Of a stretch of 13,915 bases of DNA, positions 1 through 6,437 are shown one piece after another. Each line of letters opens with the position of its first letter. Position 1 is the stretch's first letter. The notes below the pieces were generated by a model, which saw nothing but the letters and a program-made list of their open reading frames with translations, was not told where the DNA came from and ran no database searches. The stretch is from NCBI GenBank assembly GCA_016280345.1, contig JAEEGN010000316.1, positions 1 through 13,915 on the forward strand, given 5' to 3'. Origin of the DNA: Selenomonadaceae bacterium. GTDB taxonomy: Bacteria; Bacillota; Negativicutes; Selenomonadales; Selenomonadaceae. The position numbers and the translations under genes are program-made.

Positions 1-759
1 CACGCTCCCCTCCTCCGGGTAGACGATCTCGGCATTCACGTTCAGCGCCATCTTTTGCTTCAGCACGTCTTCTTCCAGCGTGATAGCAATGGGATATTCG
101 CCCCGGGAAAATTTATCGCGCATTTCCATTGTCGGGCTCACCATGATGTCGTTGGCTTTCATCCGCTGCCAGTACTCCCAGCCGTATTTGTCCGCCAGCG
201 TCATCACCGTTGTCATCGCCGTCGCGGAGTCGTTCGGATTCGCCATGGCGATTTTTCCCCTGTATTTGGGATTGGCAAGATCTTTCCAGCTTTTGGGGAC
301 GTCCTGCTCCGGGATCTTGTCGCGGTTCACGGCGATCACCACCGCGCTGATGCGAATGGGGGTATAGGCGCCGTCGGCGTCCACGGTCACCGCCAGCTCC
401 GCCGCCTGCGGCGACTTATAGTTCAGCAGCTTGCCGTCTTTCTTCAGCTGCAGATAGAAACTCGGGTCCGAGATCATCACCACGTCGGCGTCGGTCCTGC
501 CGCTCTTCAGCTCGTCGATGATCTTCGCCTTCACGCTTTCGCTGCCCGCCGTCTGCCAGTCGACGTTGACGTCCTTCAGCTGCTGCTTCACCACCGGCTG
601 GGCCATCTCCTTCACCATGCCGTTGTAAACGGAGGTGTAAACCTTCAGCTCGTTGGCCGTCTTCTCTTCCGCTTTCGGTTCCGACCCGCCGCATCCCGTG
701 ACGGCCAGCATAGCCGCCAGCAGCAGGGAAACCGCGAGGCACGCATACAACTTTCTCAT
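1..759 (-). CDS. ABC transporter substrate-binding lipoprotein, Fe(III)/anion type (partial, 3' end outside window)
   Basis: This is the extracytoplasmic solute-binding subunit of an ABC importer, family 1 type, closest in feel to ferric-iron/AfuA- or phosphonate-binding proteins. The 253 visible residues start at ATG 759 behind a strong GGAGGG site. They open with a lipoprotein signal whose lipobox VTGC puts the lipidated cysteine at residue 23. The body shows typical family segments: KVYTSVY near the start, ADVVMISDPSFY, SWKDLANPKYRGKIAMANP (the hinge/ligand region) and IVYPEEGSV just before the window edge. The C-terminal part, and any permease and ATPase genes, would lie beyond position 1. 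The ligand cannot be decided from the sequence; iron is one reading, while 2-aminoethylphosphonate or polyamine are others. It is transcribed divergently from the gene at 1014. No break or frameshift is seen in the visible part. Confidence 0.85.
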   Translation of the reverse strand, partial: MRKLYACLAVSLLLAAMLAVTGCGGSEPKAEEKTANELKVYTSVYNGMVKEMAQPVVKQQLKDVNVDWQTAGSESVKAKIIDELKSGRTDADVVMISDPSFYLQLKKDGKLLNYKSPQAAELAVTVDADGAYTPIRISAVVIAVNRDKIPEQDVPKSWKDLANPKYRGKIAMANPNDSATAMTTVMTLADKYGWEYWQRMKANDIMVSPTMEMRDKFSRGEYPIAITLEEDVLKQKMALNVNAEIVYPEEGSV

Positions 760-793
760 TGCTTTCCCTCCTTAAAATAATTATAAATACACT

Positions 794-821
794 ATAATAT
801 TCACTTTTATCAGAATTGTAA
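794..821 (-). promoter_or_regulatory. Probable promoter of the solute-binding gene at 759
   Basis: Read on the minus strand, TTACAA (816-821) is followed after 16 nt by TATTAT (794-799), in an A+T-rich stretch that contrasts with the G+C-rich genes. The -10 matches consensus in 5 of 6 positions; the -35 is weak (3 of 6). The placement 35-60 nt upstream of the start codon is sensible. Regulation (for example by Fur) cannot be shown: the surrounding TGATAAA-like bases only loosely resemble half of a Fur box. Confidence 0.4.
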
Positions 822-896
822 CATGAATCAATTTGCTTGTAAATACAAAAAACTCCAACCTCATAAACAGACCCGACGGGAACGAGGAATAGCCCC

Positions 897-926
897 TTGA
901 CAAAAGCCGTTTGATGGGAGGATAAT
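897..926 (+). promoter_or_regulatory. Sigma70-type promoter for the gene at 1014
   Basis: A perfect TTGACA (897-902) is followed after 18 nt by GATAAT (921-926), with a second GATAAT directly repeated at 931-936. This leaves a leader of about 80 nt before the start codon at 1014. The first bases after the -35 (AAAGCCGT) closely resemble those after the -35 at 2083, upstream of the riboswitch. Confidence 0.6.
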
Positions 927-1013
927 TGAGGATAATTCAGGAAGCCGCCGGGGGAAGCCGGTTCTTGCCCCCTTGCGGCACCAGGGATACCTCATCGGAA
1001 AGGAGTCTGTTCC

Positions 1014-2036
1014 ATGAACCGAATTTTGAAAGTGTCCTGTCTGCTTTTGCTTGCCCTTCTGGCGCTCGTCCTCGGCGGCTGCGGGGAAAACAAAAAACAG
1101 GCGAGTCGCGTCGCCATCGCCTTTCCCAGTTCGTCGGAAAGCTGGCAGCGCAGCGGGAAAGCGTTGCACGACGCCCTGGAAAAAGAAGGATTCGTCGTCG
1201 ATTATCAATACGTGGAAACCGCCCGGGAACAGCGGGCGCTGATCACGCAAATGCTGGACAAGGATCCGAAGTACCTGATCGTCGGCGCCGTGGATTCCAG
1301 CGAGCTGGCGCCGGTGCTGGAGACGGCGCAGGCCAAGAGAATCCCGGTCATCGCTTACGACCGGCTGATCCTCGGCAGCAAGGCCGTTTCCTTCAACGTC
1401 TCCTTCAATAATGAAAAAGTCGGCTACCTGATGGGCGAGTATCTGGAAAATACCCTCGATCTCAGGAAGGACGGGCCGCCCGTCAACGTCGAGCTCTTCG
1501 CCGGCGATCCGGCGGACAACAACTCCAAGGATTTCTTTAACGGCGCCATGAAAGTGCTGACGCCCTACATCAACCGCGGTCGGGTCGCGGTGCCCTCCGG
1601 GGAGACGACGTTCCAGCAGGTGGTAACGCGGAACTGGTCCCGCGACATGGCGAGGGAACGCATGAAGCTCCTGCTGCGGCGTCATTACCAGAGCGGCCGG
1701 CGGCTGTCGGCGGTGCTGGCGCCGAACGATAACCTGGCGGCGGGCATCCGGGAGGCACTGGGCGACGAGTTCAAAGAAAAGTGGCCGCTGATCACCGGGC
1801 AGGACGCCGATCCCGAAGGATTGCAGGCGATCGCCGCCGGCCGGCAGGCCATGACCATCTACAAGGATCCGGCGCTGCTCAACCGCCAGTGCGTCATCCT
1901 GCTGAAGCGGCTGGAGGCCGGCGAGGACCTGGATTCCGCCGCCCCGGTCCGGGTGGACAACGGCGCCAAAGCCGTGCCCGCGTACCTCTGCACGCCGGTA
2001 TGCATCGAGAAAACCAACCTCTCCGATGTGAAATGA
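1014..2036 (+). CDS. Sugar-type periplasmic-binding lipoprotein (ChvE/XylF-like, Peripla_BP_4)
   Basis: This is a 340-aa solute-binding protein of the type I periplasmic-binding fold used by monosaccharide ABC importers and chemoreceptor partners. The signal peptide ends in lipobox LGGC with cysteine at residue 23, so it should be anchored to the outer face of the inner membrane. Family landmarks are the start of the first lobe (VAIAFPSSSESW), IPVIAYDRLI (ligand contact/hinge), VLAPNDNLAAGI and ITGQDADPEG with MTIYKD near the C-terminus, as in xylose/multiple-sugar binders such as XylF and ChvE. An AGGAG site (1001-1005) sits 8 nt before the ATG. No ATPase or permease gene follows, so it is an orphan binding protein here; it may work with a transporter elsewhere or act as a sensor. 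The ligand is unknown. Confidence 0.85.
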   Translation: MNRILKVSCLLLLALLALVLGGCGENKKQASRVAIAFPSSSESWQRSGKALHDALEKEGFVVDYQYVETAREQRALITQMLDKDPKYLIVGAVDSSELAPVLETAQAKRIPVIAYDRLILGSKAVSFNVSFNNEKVGYLMGEYLENTLDLRKDGPPVNVELFAGDPADNNSKDFFNGAMKVLTPYINRGRVAVPSGETTFQQVVTRNWSRDMARERMKLLLRRHYQSGRRLSAVLAPNDNLAAGIREALGDEFKEKWPLITGQDADPEGLQAIAAGRQAMTIYKDPALLNRQCVILLKRLEAGEDLDSAAPVRVDNGAKAVPAYLCTPVCIEKTNLSDVK

Positions 2037-2082
2037 GCGGGCGGAAGCGGCACAAAAATTTGAAAAAAAGATGGAAAGAGTC

Positions 2083-2111
2083 TTGACAAAGCCGTCTCTT
2101 TCATCGATAAT
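2083..2111 (+). promoter_or_regulatory. Promoter driving the cobalamin riboswitch / porin 1 transcript
   Basis: A perfect -35 TTGACA (2083-2088) and GATAAT (2106-2111) are separated by the optimal 17 nt. Transcription should begin near 2118, about 45 nt before the riboswitch P1 stem. No convincing terminator lies between the gene ending at 2036 and this promoter, so some read-through from upstream is possible. Confidence 0.75.
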
Positions 2112-2163
2112 AACGGTAATAGTAAATAATTGCATTATCAGTCGAAAAAATTCATAAATCACG

Positions 2164-2331
2164 TCATGAGTGCCCGGCGGCGCCTGCCGCCGGTCGATGA
2201 GAGGAAAACGGGTGCGAACCCCGTGCTGTCCCGCAGCTGTAAAGGCGTGGCCGGTTCCATGAATGCCACTGGGAATCATTTCCCGGGAAGGCGGAGCCGG
2301 CGGGTGCCTGAGCCAGAAAGCCTGCTCATGA
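2164..2331 (+). promoter_or_regulatory. Cobalamin (B12) riboswitch aptamer
   Basis: The conserved blocks of the adenosylcobalamin/cobalamin riboswitch family appear in the right order: GGTGCGAA (2211-2218), CCCGCAGCTGTAA (about 2230-2242, the B12-box region), GCCACTGGGAA (2265-2275), GGGAAGGC (2285-2292) and GAGCCAGAAAGCCTGC (2310-2325). The closing P1 stem is a perfect 7-bp pair, TCATGAG (2164-2170) with CTCATGA (2325-2331). It is preceded by a good promoter, followed by an intrinsic terminator at 2447-2490, and the next gene on the strand is the SLH porin at 2730. In this family ligand binding normally turns expression off; that direction is inferred here. Confidence 0.93.
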
Positions 2332-2446
2332 TAAGATTCATCGCTTGACTTACGACAGATAGGAAGATGGATGCGCCTTGCCCTCCCGGGGAAAGCCGGC
2401 CTTTTTTTCCGGCGCGGGGGGCGTCGGCCTGCGGCTTCGCGCCCTG

Positions 2447-2490
2447 ACCATCGGACATCTGCCGTTCGCGGCGATGCCGATGGTTTTTTT
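2447..2490 (+). terminator. Intrinsic terminator of the riboswitch expression platform
   Basis: A perfect 8-bp outer stem, ACCATCGG (2447-2454) with CCGATGGT (2477-2484), continues inward as CAT/ATG and GCCG/CGGC around a TTCG tetraloop. It is followed by seven T residues (2484-2490). It lies about 115 nt after the aptamer and 240 nt before the porin start, so it is the natural off switch. The 3' arm can alternatively pair with CCATCGGC at 2495-2502. Confidence 0.85.
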
Positions 2491-2729
2491 GTCGCCATCG
2501 GCCATGGCTCATTTCGTCTGTTATCTTCATCGGCCATGATCTGGCGCGCCCGCGCGGGCCAAAGGTGGGCGCAAGGGCCCAGACGCTGGACGGGGAGACT
2601 CGAGTCCGCTGGACCTGCCGTAAGGCTGCCCCTTCCGGGACCGCTGCTCCGAATCCCTCGGAGCGTGGCTGCCGCCGGATAAGACCGGATGAAGACGATG
2701 GAAATACATTATTACAGGAGGAATCCTAT
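2491..2729 (+). other. Long structured leader between riboswitch terminator and porin 1
   Basis: No convincing gene or second promoter is seen in these 239 bases. They contain a direct repeat CATCGGCCATG (2496-2506 and about 2529-2539), a 12-bp palindrome GCCCGCGCGGGC, several GC-rich stem-loops and a clear 7-bp hairpin GCTCCGA/TCGGAGC with a 5-nt loop. A CCGGAT direct repeat lies near 2675-2690. The stretch ends in the porin ribosome-binding site AGGAGG (2716-2721). Its role is unknown; it may be part of the switch, an mRNA-stabilising leader or a separate RNA element. Confidence 0.5.
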
Positions 2730-4064
2730 ATGAAGAAATTTCTTGCAGCAGCGGCTGCGGCGGCGGCGCTGACCGTCTCCTCCGCGACCGTCTTTGCGGC
2801 GGCCAATCCTTTCGAGGACGTGCCGGCCGATCACTGGGCCTATGACGCGGTGGCGCAGCTGGCTGCCGACGGCGTCATCGAAGGCTACGGCGACGGCACC
2901 TACCGCGGCGACCAGGAGATCACCCGCTACGAGATGGCGCAGATGGTCGCCCGGGCCATGGCGAAGAGCAACGTCTCCGGCGCCGACAAGGCCATGATCG
3001 ACAAGCTGGCCGCTGAGTTCGCCGACGAGCTGAACAGCCTCGGCGTTCGCGTTGCCGCCCTCGAGAAGAAGGTGGACAACGTCAAGTGGAAAGGCTGGGT
3101 CGGTTACGAGTACTACCGCGACGCCCACAGCCAGAAAGTCATGGACCGTCTCGGCTACGACACCACCGCCGCCAAGACGCAGAACGTCCAGCTCCAGTTC
3201 AACCCGGTCATCACCATCAACAAGAACTGGACGGCCCGCGCCCGTCTGAAGTACTACTCCGATCTCAACTCGGCGAAGAACAACACGGCCTCCGGCAACA
3301 GCGAGTTCCGCGTTGACCGCGCCTGGGTCATCGGCAACTACGACAAACTCAAGATCGAGCTCGGCAAGATTCCCTACGAGACCCGCCTCGACCGCGGCCT
3401 CGTGCTGGGCAACCGCGTTTCCGGCGGTATCATCACCTTCGGCAACAAGCTGGTGACCACCATCGGTATCGGCCGTCTGAACCGCACCCCGGGCAGGGCG
3501 AATTATTCCGGCCGCACCGACAGCCTGCAGTTCATCGAGCTGACCTACAAGGCCTCGCCGAAGTTCGACATCGGCGCCGCCTACTTCCACGCCCGGAACG
3601 AGAACCCGACGTACTTCAGCTCCAGCCTTGACGGTTCTGGCCCGGCCTACGGCGCCAAGGACCGGAACATCTGGGAAATCGGCCTCACCTATCGCTTCTC
3701 GCCGAAATGGCTCCTCAACATCGCCTACGCGCGGAACAACAAGGGCAACTGGAGCGCCAAGTACAACCAGGCTTACACCCTCGAGCTGGCTTACAACGGC
3801 GGCCGCTATCCCGAGATGAAGCGCGGCAACTTCGGCGCCTTCATCGCCTATCGTCACCTGGGCCGCAGCGCCATCCTCGGTCCGACCTACGATGAGGTTT
3901 ACTACCAGTACGACGGCAGCCAGAAGGGCTTCAACATCGGCGCCGCCTACGTCTTCGACAAGAGCGTCATGGGTACGATCCTCTGGTGGAAGGGCAAAGA
4001 CATCATGTACAGCGGCGACGCCAACATGTCCACCCTGTACGGCACCCTGCAGTTCTTCTTCTGA
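2730..4064 (+). CDS. SLH-domain outer-membrane porin, OmpM type (porin 1)
   Basis: This 444-aa protein has the OmpM plan of diderm Firmicutes. A 23-residue signal peptide ends in VFA before AANPFEDVPADHW, the start of one SLH domain of about 55 residues. A coiled-coil linker follows (around ELNSLGVRVAALEKKVDNV), then a beta-barrel of roughly 330 residues rich in alternating aromatic strands, ending in LQFFF; the terminal Phe is the usual signal for barrel assembly. In this family the SLH domain binds modified peptidoglycan (polyamine-bearing) or secondary polymer and tethers the outer membrane, while the barrel is a diffusion channel. Start chosen: ATG 2730, 8 nt after AGGAGG and giving a clean signal peptide; an open frame extends upstream to 2565 but lacks these features. 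It is a single-gene unit closed by a terminator at 4092 and lies downstream of a cobalamin riboswitch, which suggests B12-dependent expression. Confidence 0.93.
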   Translation: MKKFLAAAAAAAALTVSSATVFAAANPFEDVPADHWAYDAVAQLAADGVIEGYGDGTYRGDQEITRYEMAQMVARAMAKSNVSGADKAMIDKLAAEFADELNSLGVRVAALEKKVDNVKWKGWVGYEYYRDAHSQKVMDRLGYDTTAAKTQNVQLQFNPVITINKNWTARARLKYYSDLNSAKNNTASGNSEFRVDRAWVIGNYDKLKIELGKIPYETRLDRGLVLGNRVSGGIITFGNKLVTTIGIGRLNRTPGRANYSGRTDSLQFIELTYKASPKFDIGAAYFHARNENPTYFSSSLDGSGPAYGAKDRNIWEIGLTYRFSPKWLLNIAYARNNKGNWSAKYNQAYTLELAYNGGRYPEMKRGNFGAFIAYRHLGRSAILGPTYDEVYYQYDGSQKGFNIGAAYVFDKSVMGTILWWKGKDIMYSGDANMSTLYGTLQFFF

Positions 4065-4091
4065 TTCCTCTCCACTCCATACTCTACCCCA

Positions 4092-4129
4092 AAACGGGCC
4101 CGTCCTTCGCTGGCGGGCCCGTTTGTTTT
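4092..4129 (+). terminator. Intrinsic terminator after porin 1
   Basis: A perfect 11-bp inverted repeat, AAACGGGCCCG (4092-4102) with CGGGCCCGTTT (4114-4124), is followed by GTTTT. It lies 28 nt after the porin stop codon. Confidence 0.9.
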
Positions 4130-4160
4130 GGGGCAGGAGAAAAGAGAGAAATCGCCCCTA

Positions 4161-4189
4161 TTGCCAGAGGCGCCTTTAGGGACTAAAAT
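4161..4189 (+). promoter_or_regulatory. Promoter for radA
   Basis: TTGCCA (4161-4166) and TAAAAT (4184-4189) are separated by 17 nt; each matches the sigma70 consensus in 5 of 6 positions. It lies between the porin terminator and radA, leaving a leader of about 105 nt. Confidence 0.6.
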
Positions 4190-4302
4190 GAGAAAGGGAA
4201 AACGGCGGCGTGTCTTTACCGAAGGGTGAAAAAGGACGCCCGGATAAAAAACGGAATCTACGGCGAAAATGACTCCCTTCGCGCCGGGAACAGGAGACGA
4301 AG

Positions 4303-5697
4303 ATGGCGAAGAAGAAGCAGACGGCGTATGTCTGCCGGGAATGCGGCTACGACGCGCCGAAATGGATGGGACGCTGCCCGGGCTGCGGCGCCTGGAACAC
4401 GATGACGGAGGAGATCGTCTCCCCCGCCGCCGAGGGAAAGGGCCTGCGGCTGGGGCTCTCCGACGCGGCGCCCCCCAAGCCCATCGGCGAGGTGGCGACG
4501 GAGGATTTGCCCCGTTTTGCCACCGGCTCCGGCGAGCTGGACCGGGTGCTGGGCGGCGGCGTCATTCCCGGCTCCATGGTGCTGATCGTCGGCGACCCCG
4601 GCGTCGGCAAGTCCAGCCTCACCCTCAGCGTCTCCGCCAGCGTCGCCCGGACCGGCCGCACCGTCCTCTACGTCACCGGCGAGGAAAGCACCCGCCAGAT
4701 CCGGATGCGGGCCGACCGCCTCGGCGCCCTGGCCGACACCCTCTACGTTGTCAGCGAGACGAACCTCGACACCATCGTGCGCCACGTCGAAAGCCTGCGG
4801 CCCGAACTGGTGGTCGTGGACTCCATCCAGACCGTCTTCCGCCCCGACATCGAAAGCGCCCCGGGCAGCGTCAGCCAGGTCCGGGAATCCAGCGTCGAGC
4901 TGCTGCGCGTCGCCAAGACCTCCGGCATCGCCACCTTCGTCATCGGCCACGTGACGAAGGACGGCAGCCTGGCCGGCCCCCGGGTGCTCGAGCACATCGT
5001 CGATACCGTCCTCTTCTTCGAGGGCGGCAAGAACGCCGAATATCGCGTACTGCGGGCCATCAAGAACCGCTTCGGCAGCACCAACGAAATCGGCCTCTTC
5101 GAGATGCGCGACACCGGCCTCGCCGACGTACCCGACGCCTCGAAACTCTTCCTCTCCGACCGCGAGGCCGACTCCGGCTCCGTCATCGTCCCCGCCGTCG
5201 AGGGCACCCGGCCGCTGCTGGTGGAGCTTCAGGCGCTGGTGGCCAACACGCCCTACGTCCCGCCCCGGCGCACCTCCGACGCCGTGGACATCAAGCGCAT
5301 CCAGCTCCTGCTGGCGGTGCTGGAAAAAAGGGTGCGCCTGCCGCTCGGGAACTGCGACGTCTATATCAAGGCCGCCGGCGGCATCAAGATCGACGAACCG
5401 GCCGCCGACCTCAGCCTCTGCGTAGCCATGGCGTCGAGCTTCGCCGGCCGCCTCGTGCGCCCCCAGACCGTCGTCTTCGGCGAAGTCGGGCTCTCCGGCG
5501 AAGTCCGGGCCGTGAGCCAGGCGGAAACCCGGCTCCGGGAAGCCGCCCGCCTCGGCTTCAAAGCCGCGGTCCTGCCGGAGAAAAACGCCGCCCAGCTCGC
5601 CGGCGCCAGGCCCGGCCTCAGGCTCCTGCCCGCCGCCACCGTCGGCGAAGCCCTGACGCTGGCCATGCCGCGGGAACAAAAAGCCGCCGGCGACTGA
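4303..5697 (+). CDS. radA: DNA repair protein RadA (Sms)
   Basis: RadA is a RecA-like ATPase/helicase that drives branch migration of recombination intermediates and helps restart damaged forks. The 464 aa are of full family length. An N-terminal zinc finger has cysteines 11, 14, 25 and 28 (CREC...CPGC). A Walker A GDPGVGKS spans residues 97-104, and a Walker B LVVVDS has its Asp near 173. The RadA signature KNRFG is at 254-258. A C-terminal Lon-protease-like domain includes GNCDVYIKAAGGIKI and VVFGEVGLSGEVR, without proteolytic function in this family. ATG 4303 follows AGGAGA by 5 nt. It has its own promoter and stands apart from the porin; the short gene at 5868 follows on the same strand. 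Confidence 0.97.
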   Translation: MAKKKQTAYVCRECGYDAPKWMGRCPGCGAWNTMTEEIVSPAAEGKGLRLGLSDAAPPKPIGEVATEDLPRFATGSGELDRVLGGGVIPGSMVLIVGDPGVGKSSLTLSVSASVARTGRTVLYVTGEESTRQIRMRADRLGALADTLYVVSETNLDTIVRHVESLRPELVVVDSIQTVFRPDIESAPGSVSQVRESSVELLRVAKTSGIATFVIGHVTKDGSLAGPRVLEHIVDTVLFFEGGKNAEYRVLRAIKNRFGSTNEIGLFEMRDTGLADVPDASKLFLSDREADSGSVIVPAVEGTRPLLVELQALVANTPYVPPRRTSDAVDIKRIQLLLAVLEKRVRLPLGNCDVYIKAAGGIKIDEPAADLSLCVAMASSFAGRLVRPQTVVFGEVGLSGEVRAVSQAETRLREAARLGFKAAVLPEKNAAQLAGARPGLRLLPAATVGEALTLAMPREQKAAGD

Positions 5698-5796
5698 GCC
5701 TTTCCCCGCGGGAGGGGAACGACGCCGCCCGGCAAAGGCCGCCGAAGAAATTTCTCCCGCCGGCAGGAAAACATGGGGACCGTGTCGAATATCACC

Positions 5797-5813
5797 ACAA
5801 CATATAGTGTTGT
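5797..5813. promoter_or_regulatory. Inverted repeat, possible operator
   Basis: ACAACA (5797-5802) and TGTTGT (5808-5813) form a perfect 6-bp inverted repeat around TATAG, 55 nt before the start of the small gene at 5868. The centre resembles a -10 box (TATAGT), but no good -35 is seen. It may be a repressor site over a promoter; the regulator is unknown. Confidence 0.3.
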
Positions 5814-5821
5814 TTGCCATT

Positions 5822-5842
5822 TCCCGGGCAGCCCGCCCGGGA
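5822..5842 (+). other. Hairpin just upstream of the ribosome-binding site of the 70-aa gene
   Basis: TCCCGGG (5822-5828) pairs perfectly with CCCGGGA (5836-5842) around a 7-nt loop, ending 8 nt before the AGGAG at 5851. It lacks a T-run, so it is a leader stem-loop rather than a terminator. Confidence 0.4.
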
Positions 5843-5867
5843 GAGAGAAAAGGAGCGATGGAGCAAT

Positions 5868-6080
5868 ATGACCGCACAAGCATTTCGGGAAAAGGCCCGG
5901 CAGTTGGGGATGAAGGAGTGGGAAATCGACATGCAGATCGAGCTGCGGGAGAAATTCCTGCGGGAAGGCATCACGCCGATTCCCTACGAGATGGCGCTGG
6001 CCGCCAAGCAGCAGTCCTCCTGCATCGACGTCTTTGACCTCATCAACGTGGACCAACATCCGGAAAACGCCCTGGCATGA
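5868..6080 (+). CDS. Small hypothetical protein, 70 aa
   Basis: I do not recognise this gene. The predicted 70-aa soluble protein is largely helical and charged at the start (AFREKARQLGMKEWEID, then ELREKFLREGI), with a single cysteine in the QSSCIDVFDLI segment. It has no signal peptide or membrane segment. The start chosen is ATG 5868, 12 nt after AGGAG (5851-5855). The same open frame runs upstream to 5814 but lacks a ribosome-binding site there. An overlapping frame beginning at ATG 5858 has better spacing but gives an Arg/Gly-rich, out-of-frame-looking product and was rejected. The gene is followed 10 nt later by one of the strongest terminators in the window and may be read from radA or from its own weak promoter near 5797. 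Confidence 0.65.
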   Translation: MTAQAFREKARQLGMKEWEIDMQIELREKFLREGITPIPYEMALAAKQQSSCIDVFDLINVDQHPENALA

Positions 6081-6090
6081 AAACGCGCGA

Positions 6091-6139
6091 AAAGGGACTG
6101 ACGCCCGAAGGGAAACCTTCGGGCGTCAGTCCCTTTTTT
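6091..6139 (+). terminator. Strong intrinsic terminator after the 70-aa gene
   Basis: A perfect inverted repeat of about 21 bp (6091-6112 with 6116-6136) around an AAA loop contains CTGACGCCCGAAGG and its complement. It carries an A-run on the left and six T residues (6134-6139) on the right, so it may work on both strands. Confidence 0.95.
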
Positions 6140-6224
6140 CAATCCGCCTCGCCCGGGAAACAACGTCATCGAACGTCGGGAAACGGCAAAACAGAAAGAG
6201 ATTTTGATTAAAATTTACCAGGTG

Positions 6225-6255
6225 TGTCGATTTTCTCGTTCCGAAAGCGTATAAT
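6225..6255 (+). promoter_or_regulatory. Promoter-like module A upstream of the double-glycine gene
   Basis: A consensus TATAAT (6250-6255) has TCGATT (6227-6232) 17 nt upstream. The block TGTC...TTTT.TCGTTCC...CGTATA starting at 6225 recurs at 6336 without gaps (about 23 of 29 bases identical). Confidence 0.5.
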
Positions 6256-6335
6256 ATTTAAAGATACTTTATTTCCGAGCCATGCGGCAAACATGGGAAA
6301 AGACGTTCTGATAAAAATATATTTTTTTCAAAATA

Positions 6336-6370
6336 TGTCCTTTTTTTCGTTCCTGAATCGTATATATAAG
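6336..6370 (+). promoter_or_regulatory. Promoter-like module B upstream of the double-glycine gene
   Basis: This is the second copy of the TGTC...TCGTTCC...CGTATA block, ending in TATATATAAG (6361-6370). It lies 111 bp after module A and about 45 nt before the gene's start codon. The shared TCGTTCC..AA.CG core just before the -10 suggests a common activator or alternative sigma site rather than chance. Confidence 0.5.
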
Positions 6371-6398
6371 TGAAGGATACAAAAAACTAAAAAATAAC

Positions 6399-6437
6399 AG
6401 GAGGGAATTCATCATGGGCGAGTCGAAGACCAATAAA
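6399..6437 (+). repeat. Tandem repeat, copy 1 (ribosome-binding site and leader start)
   Basis: These 39 bases, covering AGGAGGG, the spacer, the ATG and the first eight codons, recur at 6817-6855 with only two differences (37 of 39 identical). They mark a tandem gene duplication with a period of 418 bp. Confidence 0.85.

Noticed and set aside
775..830. Fur box upstream of the first solute-binding gene
   Set aside because: Only a loose TGATAAA half-match is present; not enough to claim iron control.
2380..2410. GCCGGCC-T7-CCGGC as a first terminator
   Set aside because: The stem is only 4-5 bp with the T-run in the loop; the hairpin at 2447-2490 is far better.
2367..2447. 26-codon open frame (MDAPCPPG...) between riboswitch and terminator, as a leader peptide
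   Set aside because: The AGGAAG touches the ATG with no spacing, codon content follows the GC hairpins, and the transcription-terminating riboswitch already explains the region.
2565..2729. Upstream extension of the porin 1 frame
   Set aside because: No ribosome-binding site or signal-like start; ATG 2730 with AGGAGG and a clean signal peptide is clearly the start.
4258..5883. 541-codon minus-strand frame and 512-codon plus-strand frame over radA
   Set aside because: Shadow frames produced by G+C-rich codon bias in radA, which is unmistakable in its own frame.
5858..6037. Alternative frame starting at ATG 5858 overlapping the 70-aa gene
   Set aside because: The product is Arg/Gly/Ala-rich and looks like an out-of-frame reading, while the chosen frame ends neatly before the terminator.
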